A stretch of 64,000 nt of DNA from Streptomyces lanatus (GTDB lineage: Bacteria; Actinomycetota; Actinomycetes; Streptomycetales; Streptomycetaceae): NCBI RefSeq assembly GCF_014655715.1, contig NZ_BNBM01000005.1, positions 478,354 to 542,353 on the forward strand. The letters run 5' to 3'. Shown here in pieces: positions 8,328 to 15,511 of this stretch. Below the pieces are notes generated by a model. The model was not told the origin of the DNA. It did not search any database and saw only the letters and a program-made list of their open reading frames with translations. A program made the translations under genes and the position numbers. The first letter of the stretch is position 1. The number at the start of each line of letters is the position of its first letter.

Positions 8328-8363
8328 TAGACTGGCCCCATGGCCATTCTCCTCGCGCATTAG
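8328..8363 (+). promoter_or_regulatory. Possible leaderless 7-codon upstream ORF before ABC-F gene
   Basis: A -10-like TAGACT at 8328-8333 sits exactly seven bases ahead of an ATG at 8340. That ATG opens the frame MAILLAH followed by TAG (8361-8363), 58 bp before the ABC-F start. The -35 region is weak (GAAAAG). Leader peptides commonly control ABC-F genes by ribosome stalling, so this could be an attenuator peptide. It is equally possible that the match is chance. Confidence 0.35.
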
Positions 8364-8420
8364 ACAGCGGGAACGTCCTCAGCCGCCCACCCGCCACCTT
8401 CCCCGCCCTGGAGTCTGTCC

Positions 8421-10019
8421 GTGATCTCCGCATCCGGTATCGAGCTGCGCGCCGGTGCGCGCGTCCTCATCGAATCCGCGTCCTTCCGCATCACCAAGGG
8501 CGACCGCATCGGCCTGGTCGGTCGTAACGGCGCCGGCAAGACGACCCTCACCAAGTGCCTCGCCGGCGAGGGCATCCCCGCCGGCGGCACCATCACCCGC
8601 TCCGGCGAGGTCGGCTACCTCCCGCAGGACCCCCGCACCGGCGACCTCGACGTCCTCGCCCGCGACCGTGTCCTGTCCGCGCGCGGCCTCGACGTACTGA
8701 TCCGCAAGATGCGGGAGAACGAACAGCGCATCGCCAACGGCCAGGGCGCCACCCGCGAGAAGGCCCTCAAGCAGTACGAGCGCCAGGAGACGGAGTTCCT
8801 CACCAAGGGCGGGTACTCCGCCGAGGCCGAGGCCGCCACCATCGCCGCCGCGCTCAACCTGCCCGACCGGGTGCTCGGCCAGCCGCTGCACACCCTCTCC
8901 GGCGGTCAGCGCCGCCGTATCGAGCTCGCCCGCATCCTGTTCTCCGACGCGGACACCCTGCTGCTCGACGAGCCCACGAACCACCTCGACGCCGACTCGA
9001 TCGTCTGGCTGCGGGACTACCTGAAGACCTACCGCGGCGGCTTCATCGTGATCTCCCACGATGTCGAACTCGTCGACACGGTCGTCAACAAGGTGTTCTA
9101 CCTGGACGCCAACCGCGCCCAGATCGACATCTACAACATGGGCTGGAAGCTCTACCAGCAGCAGCGCGAGGCCGACGAGAAGCGCCGCAAGCGCGAGCGG
9201 CAGAACGCCGAGAAGAAGGCCGCCGCGCTCAACGCCCAGGCCGACAAGATGCGCGCCAAGGCCACCAAGACGGTCGCCGCGCAGAACATGGCCAAGCGCG
9301 CCGACCGGCTGCTCGCCGGCCTGGAGGCCGTACGCGCCTCCGACAAGGTCGCCAAGCTGCGCTTCCCCGAGCCCGCGCCGTGCGGCAAGACCCCACTCAC
9401 CGCCGAGGGCCTGTCGAAGTCGTACGGCTCCCTGGAGATCTTCACCGACGTCGACCTGGCCATCGACAAGGGCTCCAGAGTCGTCATCCTCGGCCTGAAC
9501 GGCGCCGGCAAGACCACCCTGCTCCGCCTCCTCGGCGGCGTAGAGAAGCCCGACACCGGCGAGGTCATCGAGGGCCACGGCCTCAAGCTCGGCTACTACG
9601 CCCAGGAGCACGAGACCCTCGACCCGGAGCGCTCGGTCCTGGAGAACATGCGCTCGTCCGCCCCCGACCTGGACCTCGTCGAGGTCCGCAAGGTGCTCGG
9701 TTCGTTCCTGTTCTCCGGCGACGACGTCGACAAGCCCGCCGGTGTCCTCTCCGGCGGCGAGAAGACCCGTCTCGCCCTCGCCACCCTGGTGGTGTCGTCG
9801 GCGAACGTCCTCCTCCTCGACGAGCCCACCAACAACCTCGACCCGGCCAGCCGCGAGGAGATCCTCGGCGCGCTGCGCACCTACAAGGGCGCCGTCGTCC
9901 TCGTCACCCACGACGAGGGCGCCGTCGAGGCGCTCCAGCCGGAGCGGATCATTCTGCTTCCGGACGGTGTCGAGGATCTGTGGGGCGCCGATTACGCGGA
10001 TCTCGTCGCCCTCGCTTGA
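8421..10019 (+). CDS. ABC-F family ATP-binding protein
   Basis: 532 residues with two ABC ATPase domains and no membrane segment, the ABC-F arrangement that acts on ribosomes. First domain: Walker A GRNGAGKT, signature LSGGQRRR, Walker B LLLDEPTNHLD. Between the domains is the charged linker (P-site tRNA interaction region) with EADEKRRKRERQNAEKKAAA. Second domain: GLNGAGKT, LSGGEKTR, LLLDEPTNNLD. GTG 8421 follows CTGGAG. Members either tune translation (EttA-like) or protect against ribosome antibiotics. The sequence alone does not decide, but a housekeeping role is likelier in this core region. Confidence 0.93.
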   Translation: MISASGIELRAGARVLIESASFRITKGDRIGLVGRNGAGKTTLTKCLAGEGIPAGGTITRSGEVGYLPQDPRTGDLDVLARDRVLSARGLDVLIRKMRENEQRIANGQGATREKALKQYERQETEFLTKGGYSAEAEAATIAAALNLPDRVLGQPLHTLSGGQRRRIELARILFSDADTLLLDEPTNHLDADSIVWLRDYLKTYRGGFIVISHDVELVDTVVNKVFYLDANRAQIDIYNMGWKLYQQQREADEKRRKRERQNAEKKAAALNAQADKMRAKATKTVAAQNMAKRADRLLAGLEAVRASDKVAKLRFPEPAPCGKTPLTAEGLSKSYGSLEIFTDVDLAIDKGSRVVILGLNGAGKTTLLRLLGGVEKPDTGEVIEGHGLKLGYYAQEHETLDPERSVLENMRSSAPDLDLVEVRKVLGSFLFSGDDVDKPAGVLSGGEKTRLALATLVVSSANVLLLDEPTNNLDPASREEILGALRTYKGAVVLVTHDEGAVEALQPERIILLPDGVEDLWGADYADLVALA

Positions 10020-10085
10020 TCGAATGCGTGATCAACAGGCTATGGATCATTCGGCCCATCGGTGATCCATCATCTGTGTGAGATC
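10018..10085. promoter_or_regulatory. Cluster of five GATC sites upstream of gbn
   Basis: GATC occurs at 10018, 10030, 10045, 10064 and 10082, five times in 68 bp, with a sixth at 10312 just before the gene. At this base composition one is expected roughly every 300-400 bp. The downstream gene encodes a homologue of the GATC-binding nucleoid protein Gbn, so this may be an autoregulatory site. The rest of the 10086-10354 gap holds two small inverted repeats (10172-10189, GGGTTC/GAACCC; 10216-10230, GGAATT-TGC-AATTCC). Confidence 0.45.
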
Positions 10086-10354
10086 TCCTCGTACCGAGGT
10101 GTGTGCTACATCGAATTCGCGGCCGAGTCCTTTATCGACAAGGGCTCGGCCGTCGTGCTGCTCTGACCTGGGGGTTCGTAAAAGAACCCGTTCGGCCGTA
10201 CGGACAGCAGATGGTGGAATTTGCAATTCCGCTTGTGGGGATGTGCTCCTGTCGTCAAAACCATGTCTCACGGACCTTGCCGAATGGGTGGCCATGAAGG
10301 CCCGGAGGGGTGATCATGAGGAGACCAGAGCGCACTTCCCATGAGGAGGCACGG

Positions 10355-10576
10355 GTGGCCGAGACTCTGAAGAAGGGCAGCCGGGTAACCGGCGCCGCGC
10401 GCGACAAGCTCGCGGCAGACCTGAAGAAGAAGTACGACTCCGGTGCGAGCATTCGGGCGCTGGCCGAAGAGACCGGCCGCTCGTATGGCTTCGTACACCG
10501 GATGCTCAGCGAATCGGGCGTCACGCTTCGTGGGCGTGGCGGGGCGACGCGGGGCAAGAAGGCCGCTTCGTCCTGA
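10355..10576 (+). CDS. gbn: Gbn, GATC-binding nucleoid-associated protein
   Basis: 73-residue basic protein with one helix-turn-helix (ASIRALAEETGRSYGFVHRML, split here for length) and a basic tail ending GGATRGKKAASS. From memory it matches S. coelicolor SCO1839 (Gbn), a small nucleoid-associated protein that binds GATC and affects sporulation and antibiotic production. I start at GTG 10355 because GAGGAGG lies five bases upstream and the length then equals the described 73 residues. In-frame starts at 10310 or 10316 would add a 13-15-residue charged extension. A strong terminator follows. Confidence 0.87.
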   Translation: MAETLKKGSRVTGAARDKLAADLKKKYDSGASIRALAEETGRSYGFVHRMLSESGVTLRGRGGATRGKKAASS

Positions 10577-10606
10577 GCCCGGGCGGCCCATCGGCTTCGA
10601 TGGTGG

Positions 10607-10638
10607 CCACCCGGTCGGTCGTCTGATCGACCGGGTGG
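10607..10638 (+). terminator. Terminator hairpin after gbn
   Basis: Perfect 10-bp stem, CCACCCGGTC (10607-10616) with GACCGGGTGG (10629-10638), 31 bp after the gbn stop and 70 bp before the next gene. It isolates gbn as a single-gene transcript. Confidence 0.65.
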
Positions 10639-10708
10639 TTACTGTGCAGTCACTTAGAGGATGCCTCTCCGGCATCCCCAGGATGACCGCACGCATCGGA
10701 GGCACCCC

Positions 10709-11512
10709 ATGGCTTCGCCCGACCAGGACCTCGCTCCCCTGCTCGACAAGAACGGCGTACGGCTCACCGTCGACGGCGCGATCGCCACGGTGACGCTGAA
10801 CAACCCGGCCAAGCGCAATGCGCAGAGCCCCGCCATGTGGCGGACGCTCGCGGAGGCCGGGCGGGTTCTGCCGGGCAATGTGCGGGTCGTCGTGCTGCGC
10901 GGTGAGGGGAAATCCTTCTCCGCCGGCCTCGACCGGCAGATGTTCACGCCTGAGGGAATCGAGGGCGAGCCGTCCTTCATCGACCTCGCGCGCAGCAGCG
11001 ACGGTGAACTCGACGCTGCCATCGCCGAGTTCCAGGACGGCTTCACCTGGTGGCGGCGCAACGACCTCGTGTCGATCGCCGCCGTACAGGGCCATGCCAT
11101 CGGGGCGGGCTTCCAGCTCGCGCTCGCCTGTGACGTGCGCGTCGTCGCCGACGACGTGCAGTTCGCCATGCGCGAGACCAGCCTCGGGCTTGTGCCCGAC
11201 CTGACGGGCACGCATCCGCTCGTCGGCCTGGTCGGCTACGGCCGTGCGCTGGAGATCTGCGTCACGGGCCGCTCCGTGCTGGCCGAGGAGGCCGTGAGCA
11301 GCGGCCTCGCCAACCTCGCGGTGCCCGCCGACCAGCTCGACGACGCCGTACGGGACCTGGCGGGGGCGATCGTCGCCGCGCCGCGCGACGCGGTCATCGA
11401 GACCAAGGCGCTGATTCGTGGTGCCGTGGACCGCACCTACGACGAGCAGCGCGGTGCCGAGCGGGCCGCGCAGGCGCGTCGGCTGCGGGACCTGGCCGGC
11501 CTCGGAGAGTGA
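10709..11512 (+). CDS. Enoyl-CoA hydratase/isomerase family protein
   Basis: 267 residues from ATG 10709, preceded by GGAGG. Crotonase-fold marks: VTLNNPAKRNAQSPAMWR, the oxyanion-hole stretch GKSFSAGLDRQMF, and AVQGHAIGAGFQLALACDVR followed by ETSLGLVPDLTGT with a catalytic-region Glu. Acts on acyl-CoA in the cytoplasm, probably fatty-acid or branched-chain degradation. Hydratase versus isomerase cannot be decided. Stands alone between the gbn terminator and a convergent gene. Confidence 0.87.
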   Translation: MASPDQDLAPLLDKNGVRLTVDGAIATVTLNNPAKRNAQSPAMWRTLAEAGRVLPGNVRVVVLRGEGKSFSAGLDRQMFTPEGIEGEPSFIDLARSSDGELDAAIAEFQDGFTWWRRNDLVSIAAVQGHAIGAGFQLALACDVRVVADDVQFAMRETSLGLVPDLTGTHPLVGLVGYGRALEICVTGRSVLAEEAVSSGLANLAVPADQLDDAVRDLAGAIVAAPRDAVIETKALIRGAVDRTYDEQRGAERAAQARRLRDLAGLGE

Positions 11513-11525
11513 CGTAGGCGCCGCC

Positions 11526-12302
11526 TCAGCCGACGGCCGTCACCAGGACCGCCACCGTCGGATGATCCGGCATGGCCGCGCGCACCCTCTTACGGACCTC
11601 CCGGGCCACATCCAGCGCCCGGTGGTCCGCGCGCACCGCGATCTCCACCCGCACATGCCGGTGCGGCAAGGCGGCCGTGCCCTGCCGCTTCTCGATGTGC
11701 ACCGCCTGCCCCAACCCGCCCAGAGCGGCGGTCAGTCGCTCCACCCCGGGCACCGCCAGGGCCGCGGCGGCGACACGCTCCTCGTCGGCGTGCGCGGGCT
11801 CGGCGGCACGCGCCGGCTCCGGCGGCCGTACGGAATCCGGCTCGGCGTCCTCATCGAGCAGGGCCGTCACCCGTAGGTCCACCTCGGTCACCGTCAGGCC
11901 GAGACGTTCCGTCGCCGCCGTGGTCAGCAGCGCGCGCAGCCGGTCGGCCGTCGTCGGCAGCGGCTCGGCCGCCGTCGCCGCGAAGTCGGCCGACACCCGC
12001 AGCGGGCCCGGCGGCAGGGCGCTGGGCGGCGGCGGTACGGCCGCCTCGTGGGCGTCCTCCGGATCGGTGAGCGCGATCCGCAGCGCGTCCAGACGTACCC
12101 CGCGCATGCCCCCGGCCGCACGCCGCAGCACCGCCTCGGCCGCCCCCTCGGAGATCCACGCACCGTCCCGCGCGCCGCCCAGCGGCAGCAGCCTGCCGAG
12201 CCCCACCTGGTTCCGGATCGCCCGCCCGTCACCCACCGCCGCCCTATTCGAAGGCGCTGCGCGCCGCCCCCCTTGTCCAGTCCACCGGTCCGCCGTAGTC
12301 AT
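11526..12302 (-). CDS. Hypothetical protein, apparently two degenerate Asp23-like domains
   Basis: 258 residues from ATG 12302. Related Streptomyces proteins carry an uninformative 'nucleopolyhedrovirus P10 family' name, as I recall. By eye there are two copies of the pattern seen in Asp23/Gls24 domains. The first is ISEGAAEAVLRRAAGG, then LRVSADFAATAAEPL, TADRLRALLTTAATER and LTVTEVDLRVTAL. The second is VAAAALAVPGVERL, then VRVEIAVRADHRALDVAREV, RKRVRAAM and PTVAVLVTAVG. It is divergent from the Asp23 operon with an 88-bp shared promoter region, which fits a role in the same envelope-stress system. The domain claim is inference. Confidence 0.7.
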   Translation of the reverse strand: MTTADRWTGQGGRRAAPSNRAAVGDGRAIRNQVGLGRLLPLGGARDGAWISEGAAEAVLRRAAGGMRGVRLDALRIALTDPEDAHEAAVPPPPSALPPGPLRVSADFAATAAEPLPTTADRLRALLTTAATERLGLTVTEVDLRVTALLDEDAEPDSVRPPEPARAAEPAHADEERVAAAALAVPGVERLTAALGGLGQAVHIEKRQGTAALPHRHVRVEIAVRADHRALDVAREVRKRVRAAMPDHPTVAVLVTAVG

Positions 12303-12390
12303 TCCTCCAGCCTGCCCCATCCCCGGGGCGCCGCGGGGCAACCGCACTTACGGTGGTCGAAGGAACGACAAACCGAAGGGACGTACGGCG

Positions 12391-12867
12391 ATGACCGAAA
12401 CGGAGCAGAACCGGACGCAGAACCCTGAGGAGACGGTGGCGCCGTCACGCAGGACCACCAAGCGCGGCGGCGGCGATCCGGCGAGCCGTGGACGTACCAC
12501 CATCGCCGACGGCGTCGTGGAGAAGATCGCCGGACTCGCGGCACGCGACGTGGTCGGTGTGCACGCGATGGGCAGCGGGATCAGCCGCACCTTCGGCGCC
12601 GTACGGGAACGGGTGCCCGGCACGTCGAAATCCGTGACCCGAGGCGTCAAGGCCGAGGTCGGCGAGGTGCAGACCGCGCTCGACCTGGAGATCGTCGTCG
12701 ACTACGGCGTGTCCATCGCCGATGTGGCCCGGGCCGTACGGGAGAACGTGATCGCCGGCGTCGAGCGGATGACGGGCCTGGAGGTCGTCGAGGTCAACAT
12801 CGCGGTGAGTGATGTGAAGCTGCCCGAGGAAGAGGAAGAAGAGCCGGAGCAGCCCCGGATCCAGTGA
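12391..12867 (+). CDS. Asp23/Gls24 family envelope stress protein
   Basis: 158 residues. An N-terminal 35-residue disordered tail (Glu/Arg/Thr-rich) precedes an Asp23 domain: TTIADGVVEKIAGLAARDVVG, ALDLEIVVDYGVSIADVARA, then VRENVIAGVERMTGLEVVEV. It ends in an acidic tail (EEEEEEPEQPRIQ). Asp23 proteins are membrane-tethered through AmaP and respond to cell-wall stress in Firmicutes; an AmaP gene closes this operon. First of five co-oriented genes with ATGA-type or short spacings. Confidence 0.9.
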   Translation: MTETEQNRTQNPEETVAPSRRTTKRGGGDPASRGRTTIADGVVEKIAGLAARDVVGVHAMGSGISRTFGAVRERVPGTSKSVTRGVKAEVGEVQTALDLEIVVDYGVSIADVARAVRENVIAGVERMTGLEVVEVNIAVSDVKLPEEEEEEPEQPRIQ

Positions 12868-12896
12868 CGGCACCGGCAACCTGAACGGAGGGCACC

Positions 12897-13088
12897 ATGG
12901 GCATGGCCGTGATCGGCATGATCGTCGGCATGGCGTTGGGCTTCGCCGGGTACTTCGGCGGGTTCGGCGCCTTCCTGCTGGTCGCGGTGCTGGGCGCCGT
13001 CGGGTTCGGCGTCGGCCGGTTCCTGGAGGGCGACTACGAGCTCGGCGACTTCTTCCGCCGGCGTGACGGCCGACGCGACCGGCGGTGA
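12897..13088 (+). CDS. Small glycine-rich membrane protein of the Asp23 operon
   Basis: 63 residues: two closely spaced hydrophobic stretches (AVIGMIVGMALGFAGYF and GAFLLVAVLGAVGFGVG) followed by a charged tail LEGDYELGDFFRRRDGRRDRR. Resembles the DUF2273-type small membrane proteins found beside Asp23 genes in Firmicutes. It starts 29 bp after the first Asp23 gene and overlaps the next by 4 bp, so it is part of the operon. Probably helps anchor the Asp23 proteins; the exact role is unknown. Confidence 0.8.
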   Translation: MGMAVIGMIVGMALGFAGYFGGFGAFLLVAVLGAVGFGVGRFLEGDYELGDFFRRRDGRRDRR

Positions 13089-13483
13089 CATCCGTGAGCG
13101 CGGAGGCCGCGGAACCCGGCACAGCGCCCGCCGTCGTCCCGCCCGGAGAGCGCGGGGCCACCCGGATCGCCGACCGGGTCGTCACCAAGATCGCCTCACA
13201 GGCGGCCCGCGAGGCGGTGGGCCGGCTGCCCAAGGACGCCGCGCGGCCCTACGCCCATGTCGTGGTCCGCCCCCAGTCCGTCGAGGGCACCACCGTCGAC
13301 GCCGCCCGGGTCCGCGTCCATGTCGAGCTCGACTACCCCACCGACATCGGTTCCCGATGCGCCGCCGTGCGTCGGCGGGTCGTGGAACGGGTAGGCGCGT
13401 TGGTGGGCATGGAGGTGCCGGAGGTCGCCGTGCAGGTGGAGCGGCTGCACCCGGCACCCGCAGAGGGCGGGAGGACGCAATGA
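13085..13483 (+). CDS. Second Asp23/Gls24 family protein
   Basis: 132 residues from GTG 13085, overlapping the preceding stop by 4 bp. Core: ATRIADRVVTKIASQAAREAVG, RVRVHVELDYPTDIGSRCAA, VRRRVVERVGALVGMEVPEV, AVQVERL, the same strand-helix-strand order as the first copy. It lacks the acidic C-terminal tail of the first protein. ATGA overlap with the next gene. Confidence 0.85.
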   Translation: MTSVSAEAAEPGTAPAVVPPGERGATRIADRVVTKIASQAAREAVGRLPKDAARPYAHVVVRPQSVEGTTVDAARVRVHVELDYPTDIGSRCAAVRRRVVERVGALVGMEVPEVAVQVERLHPAPAEGGRTQ

Positions 13484-14163
13484 GCGAGTCCGAGGGGTCG
13501 GAGGGCACCACTCAACGACTCACGGTCCTGGAGAAGGAGACCGGCCCCGCCGACCCCCTCGACCAGTCGGCCTCGGCGGCGGACTTCGATCCGCCGCCCG
13601 CACTCGACGGCGAGGGCGGCCGCGAGGGCCGCTTCTGGTCGGCGCGCCGCATCCCGGCCTCGATCACGGCGCTGGTGCTGATGTTCCTCGCGGGCGTCTT
13701 CCTGTACGACATCGCCTCGGTGCGCGCCGACCGACCCCCGATGGCCTGGCGCCGGGAACTGGCGCACCAGCTCGCCGAGCGCCCCCTCGACGACATCTGG
13801 GTGCTGATCGGCGCGGGCGTCGCCGCCGCCCTGGGCCTGTGGCTGCTCGTCCTGGCCGTCACCCCCGGACTGCGCCAGGTCCTGCCGATGCGGCGCACCC
13901 ACACCGATGTACGCGCCGGACTCCACCGAGACCTGGCCGCCCTGGTCCTGCGTGACCGGGCCATGGAGATCTCCGGCGTCCAGTCGGTCCGGGTCCGGAT
14001 GGGCCGGGCCAAGGCCGATGTCCGCGCGGTCTCCCACTTCCGCGACCTGGACGACGTACGCGCCGACCTGGACGCCACCCTCGCCGACGCGATCAGGGGA
14101 CTGGGCCTGGCCCGCCCGCCCGCGCTGTCGGTGCATGTACGCCGGATCGGACGGAAGGGGTGA
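13480..14163 (+). CDS. DUF6286-type membrane protein of the Asp23 operon
   Basis: 227 residues from ATG 13480. An acidic, disordered N-terminus (about 60 residues) is followed by two membrane helices (SITALVLMFLAGVFLYDIA, and WVLIGAGVAAALGLWLLVLAV). The C-terminal cytoplasmic domain (LHRDLAALVLRDRAMEISG, QSVRVRMGRAKADVRAVSHF, ADLDATLADAIRGLGL) has the order of elements seen in Asp23-like domains. Coupled to neighbours by ATGA and GTGA overlaps. Likely a second membrane anchor besides AmaP. Confidence 0.8.
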   Translation: MSESEGSEGTTQRLTVLEKETGPADPLDQSASAADFDPPPALDGEGGREGRFWSARRIPASITALVLMFLAGVFLYDIASVRADRPPMAWRRELAHQLAERPLDDIWVLIGAGVAAALGLWLLVLAVTPGLRQVLPMRRTHTDVRAGLHRDLAALVLRDRAMEISGVQSVRVRMGRAKADVRAVSHFRDLDDVRADLDATLADAIRGLGLARPPALSVHVRRIGRKG

Positions 14164-14747
14164 GGGCCGTGCTCAGGGTCGTCAACCGGGTGCTGATCGG
14201 GCTCCTCGGACTGGTGCTGCTGGTGATCGGCGGCTCGGTGCTCGCCGTGGGCCTGGGCGCCCCGGCCCCGTCCTGGTGGATCCACGACGACCGGCACGAC
14301 GTCCTGCTCAGCGACGCCGAGCGCACCCGCTGGCGGGACGATGGCTGGTGGTGGCCGACGGTCATCGCGGTCCTCGCCGTCCTGCTGCTGCTCGCCCTGT
14401 GGTGGCTGACCGCGAATCTGCGCCGGCGCCGCCTCGCCGAGGTCCTGGTCGACACCGGCGACGGCGAGGGCGCCCTGCTGCGGGGCCGGGCCCTGGAGGG
14501 CGTCCTGGCGGGCGAGGCGGCAGGCCTGGACGGCGTCGAACGCGCCCACGTCCATCTGACCGGCAGGCGCAGCACCCCGCAGAGCCGGGTACGGCTCCTG
14601 CTGCGACCGCACGTGGACCCGGGGACGGCGTTGAACGACCTCACCGACCAGGCCCTGGCCCACGCCCGCACTTCGGCGGGGCTGGCGTCATTGCCGGCCG
14701 AGGTCCGCCTCAAGGGCGTCAAACACGGGGCGGAAAGGGTCAGTTGA
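14160..14747 (+). CDS. amaP: Alkaline shock response membrane anchor protein AmaP
   Basis: 195 residues from GTG 14160. Two membrane helices (VNRVLIGLLGLVLLVIGGSV and ATVIAVLAVLLLLALWWL region) with an extracytoplasmic Trp-rich loop (WWIHDDRHDVLLSD) between, then a cytoplasmic domain (GRALEGVLAGEAAGLDGVER, RVRLLLRPHVDPGTALNDL). This is the layout of AmaP, which tethers Asp23 to the membrane. Last gene of the operon; its stop is 3 bp from the convergent SDR gene. Confidence 0.83.
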   Translation: MRAVLRVVNRVLIGLLGLVLLVIGGSVLAVGLGAPAPSWWIHDDRHDVLLSDAERTRWRDDGWWWPTVIAVLAVLLLLALWWLTANLRRRRLAEVLVDTGDGEGALLRGRALEGVLAGEAAGLDGVERAHVHLTGRRSTPQSRVRLLLRPHVDPGTALNDLTDQALAHARTSAGLASLPAEVRLKGVKHGAERVS

Positions 14748-14750
14748 CTC

Positions 14751-15506
14751 TCAGAACCCGTGCCGGGAGCCGCCGTCCACAGGCAGCATGACCCCCGTGA
14801 GATAGGAAGCCGCGGGAGACAGAAAGAACGCCGCCGCGCGCCCGAACTCCTCCGGCCTGCCGTAACGCCGTAGCGGAATCCGCGCCTCGTGCGCCGCCCG
14901 CGTCGCCTCCGGGTCCGCCGACATCCCGTCCAGCTCCCGTACCCGATCCGTGTCGATCCGGGCCGGCAGCAGCCCGACGACCCGGATGCCCCGCGGGCCC
15001 AGCTCGTCCGCGAGGGACTTCGCGAACCCGGCGAGCCCGGGCCGCAGCCCGTTCGAAATGGTCAGGCCTGGAATCGGCTCGTGCACCGACGCCGACAGGA
15101 CGAAGGCGATGACCCCGCCCTCGTCGAGCTCGGCCGCCGCAGCCCGCGCCAGCCGTACCGCGCCCAGGAACACCGACTCGAACGCGGACTGCCACTGCTC
15201 GTCCGTGTTGTCCGCGGCGAACCCTGCGGGCGGCCCGCCCACGCTCACCAGAATGCCGTCGAAGCCGCCGAAGGCCTCGCGGGCGGCGGCGACGAGCCGG
15301 GCCGGGGCGTCCGGCTCGGCGTTGTCGACGGCCACCCCGACGGCGTTCGGCCCCAGTTCGGCCGCGGCGGCGGCCACCCGCTTCTCGTCCCGGCCGGTCA
15401 CCACGACCTTCGCCCCGTCGGCCACCAGCTCACGCGCCGCCGCCTTGCCCAGGCCACGGGTGGCCCCCGTGACGACGTACACCCGGTCCTTCAGTCCAAG
15501 ATCCAT
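14751..15506 (-). CDS. SDR-family oxidoreductase with atypical active site
   Basis: 251 residues. N-terminal Rossmann marks VVTGATRGLGKAAA and a C-terminal VMLPVDGGSRHGF-type end place it among SDRs. The usual Tyr-x-x-x-Lys is absent: the aligned stretch is ISNGLRPGLAGFAKSL, where Tyr appears as Ser and Lys as Arg. This matches a recognised 'BKR-like, SDR-like' subgroup without a perfect catalytic tetrad. It lies 5 bp after the GH15 gene, so it is probably the last gene of that operon. Confidence 0.85.
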   Translation of the reverse strand: MDLGLKDRVYVVTGATRGLGKAAARELVADGAKVVVTGRDEKRVAAAAAELGPNAVGVAVDNAEPDAPARLVAAAREAFGGFDGILVSVGGPPAGFAADNTDEQWQSAFESVFLGAVRLARAAAAELDEGGVIAFVLSASVHEPIPGLTISNGLRPGLAGFAKSLADELGPRGIRVVGLLPARIDTDRVRELDGMSADPEATRAAHEARIPLRRYGRPEEFGRAAAFFLSPAASYLTGVMLPVDGGSRHGF

Positions 15507-15511
15507 GGCCC

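Noticed and set aside
10172..10189. LexA (SOS) box from the GTTC/GAAC arrangement
   Set aside because: The actinobacterial LexA site is GAAC-N4-GTTC; here the order is reversed and the spacing differs.
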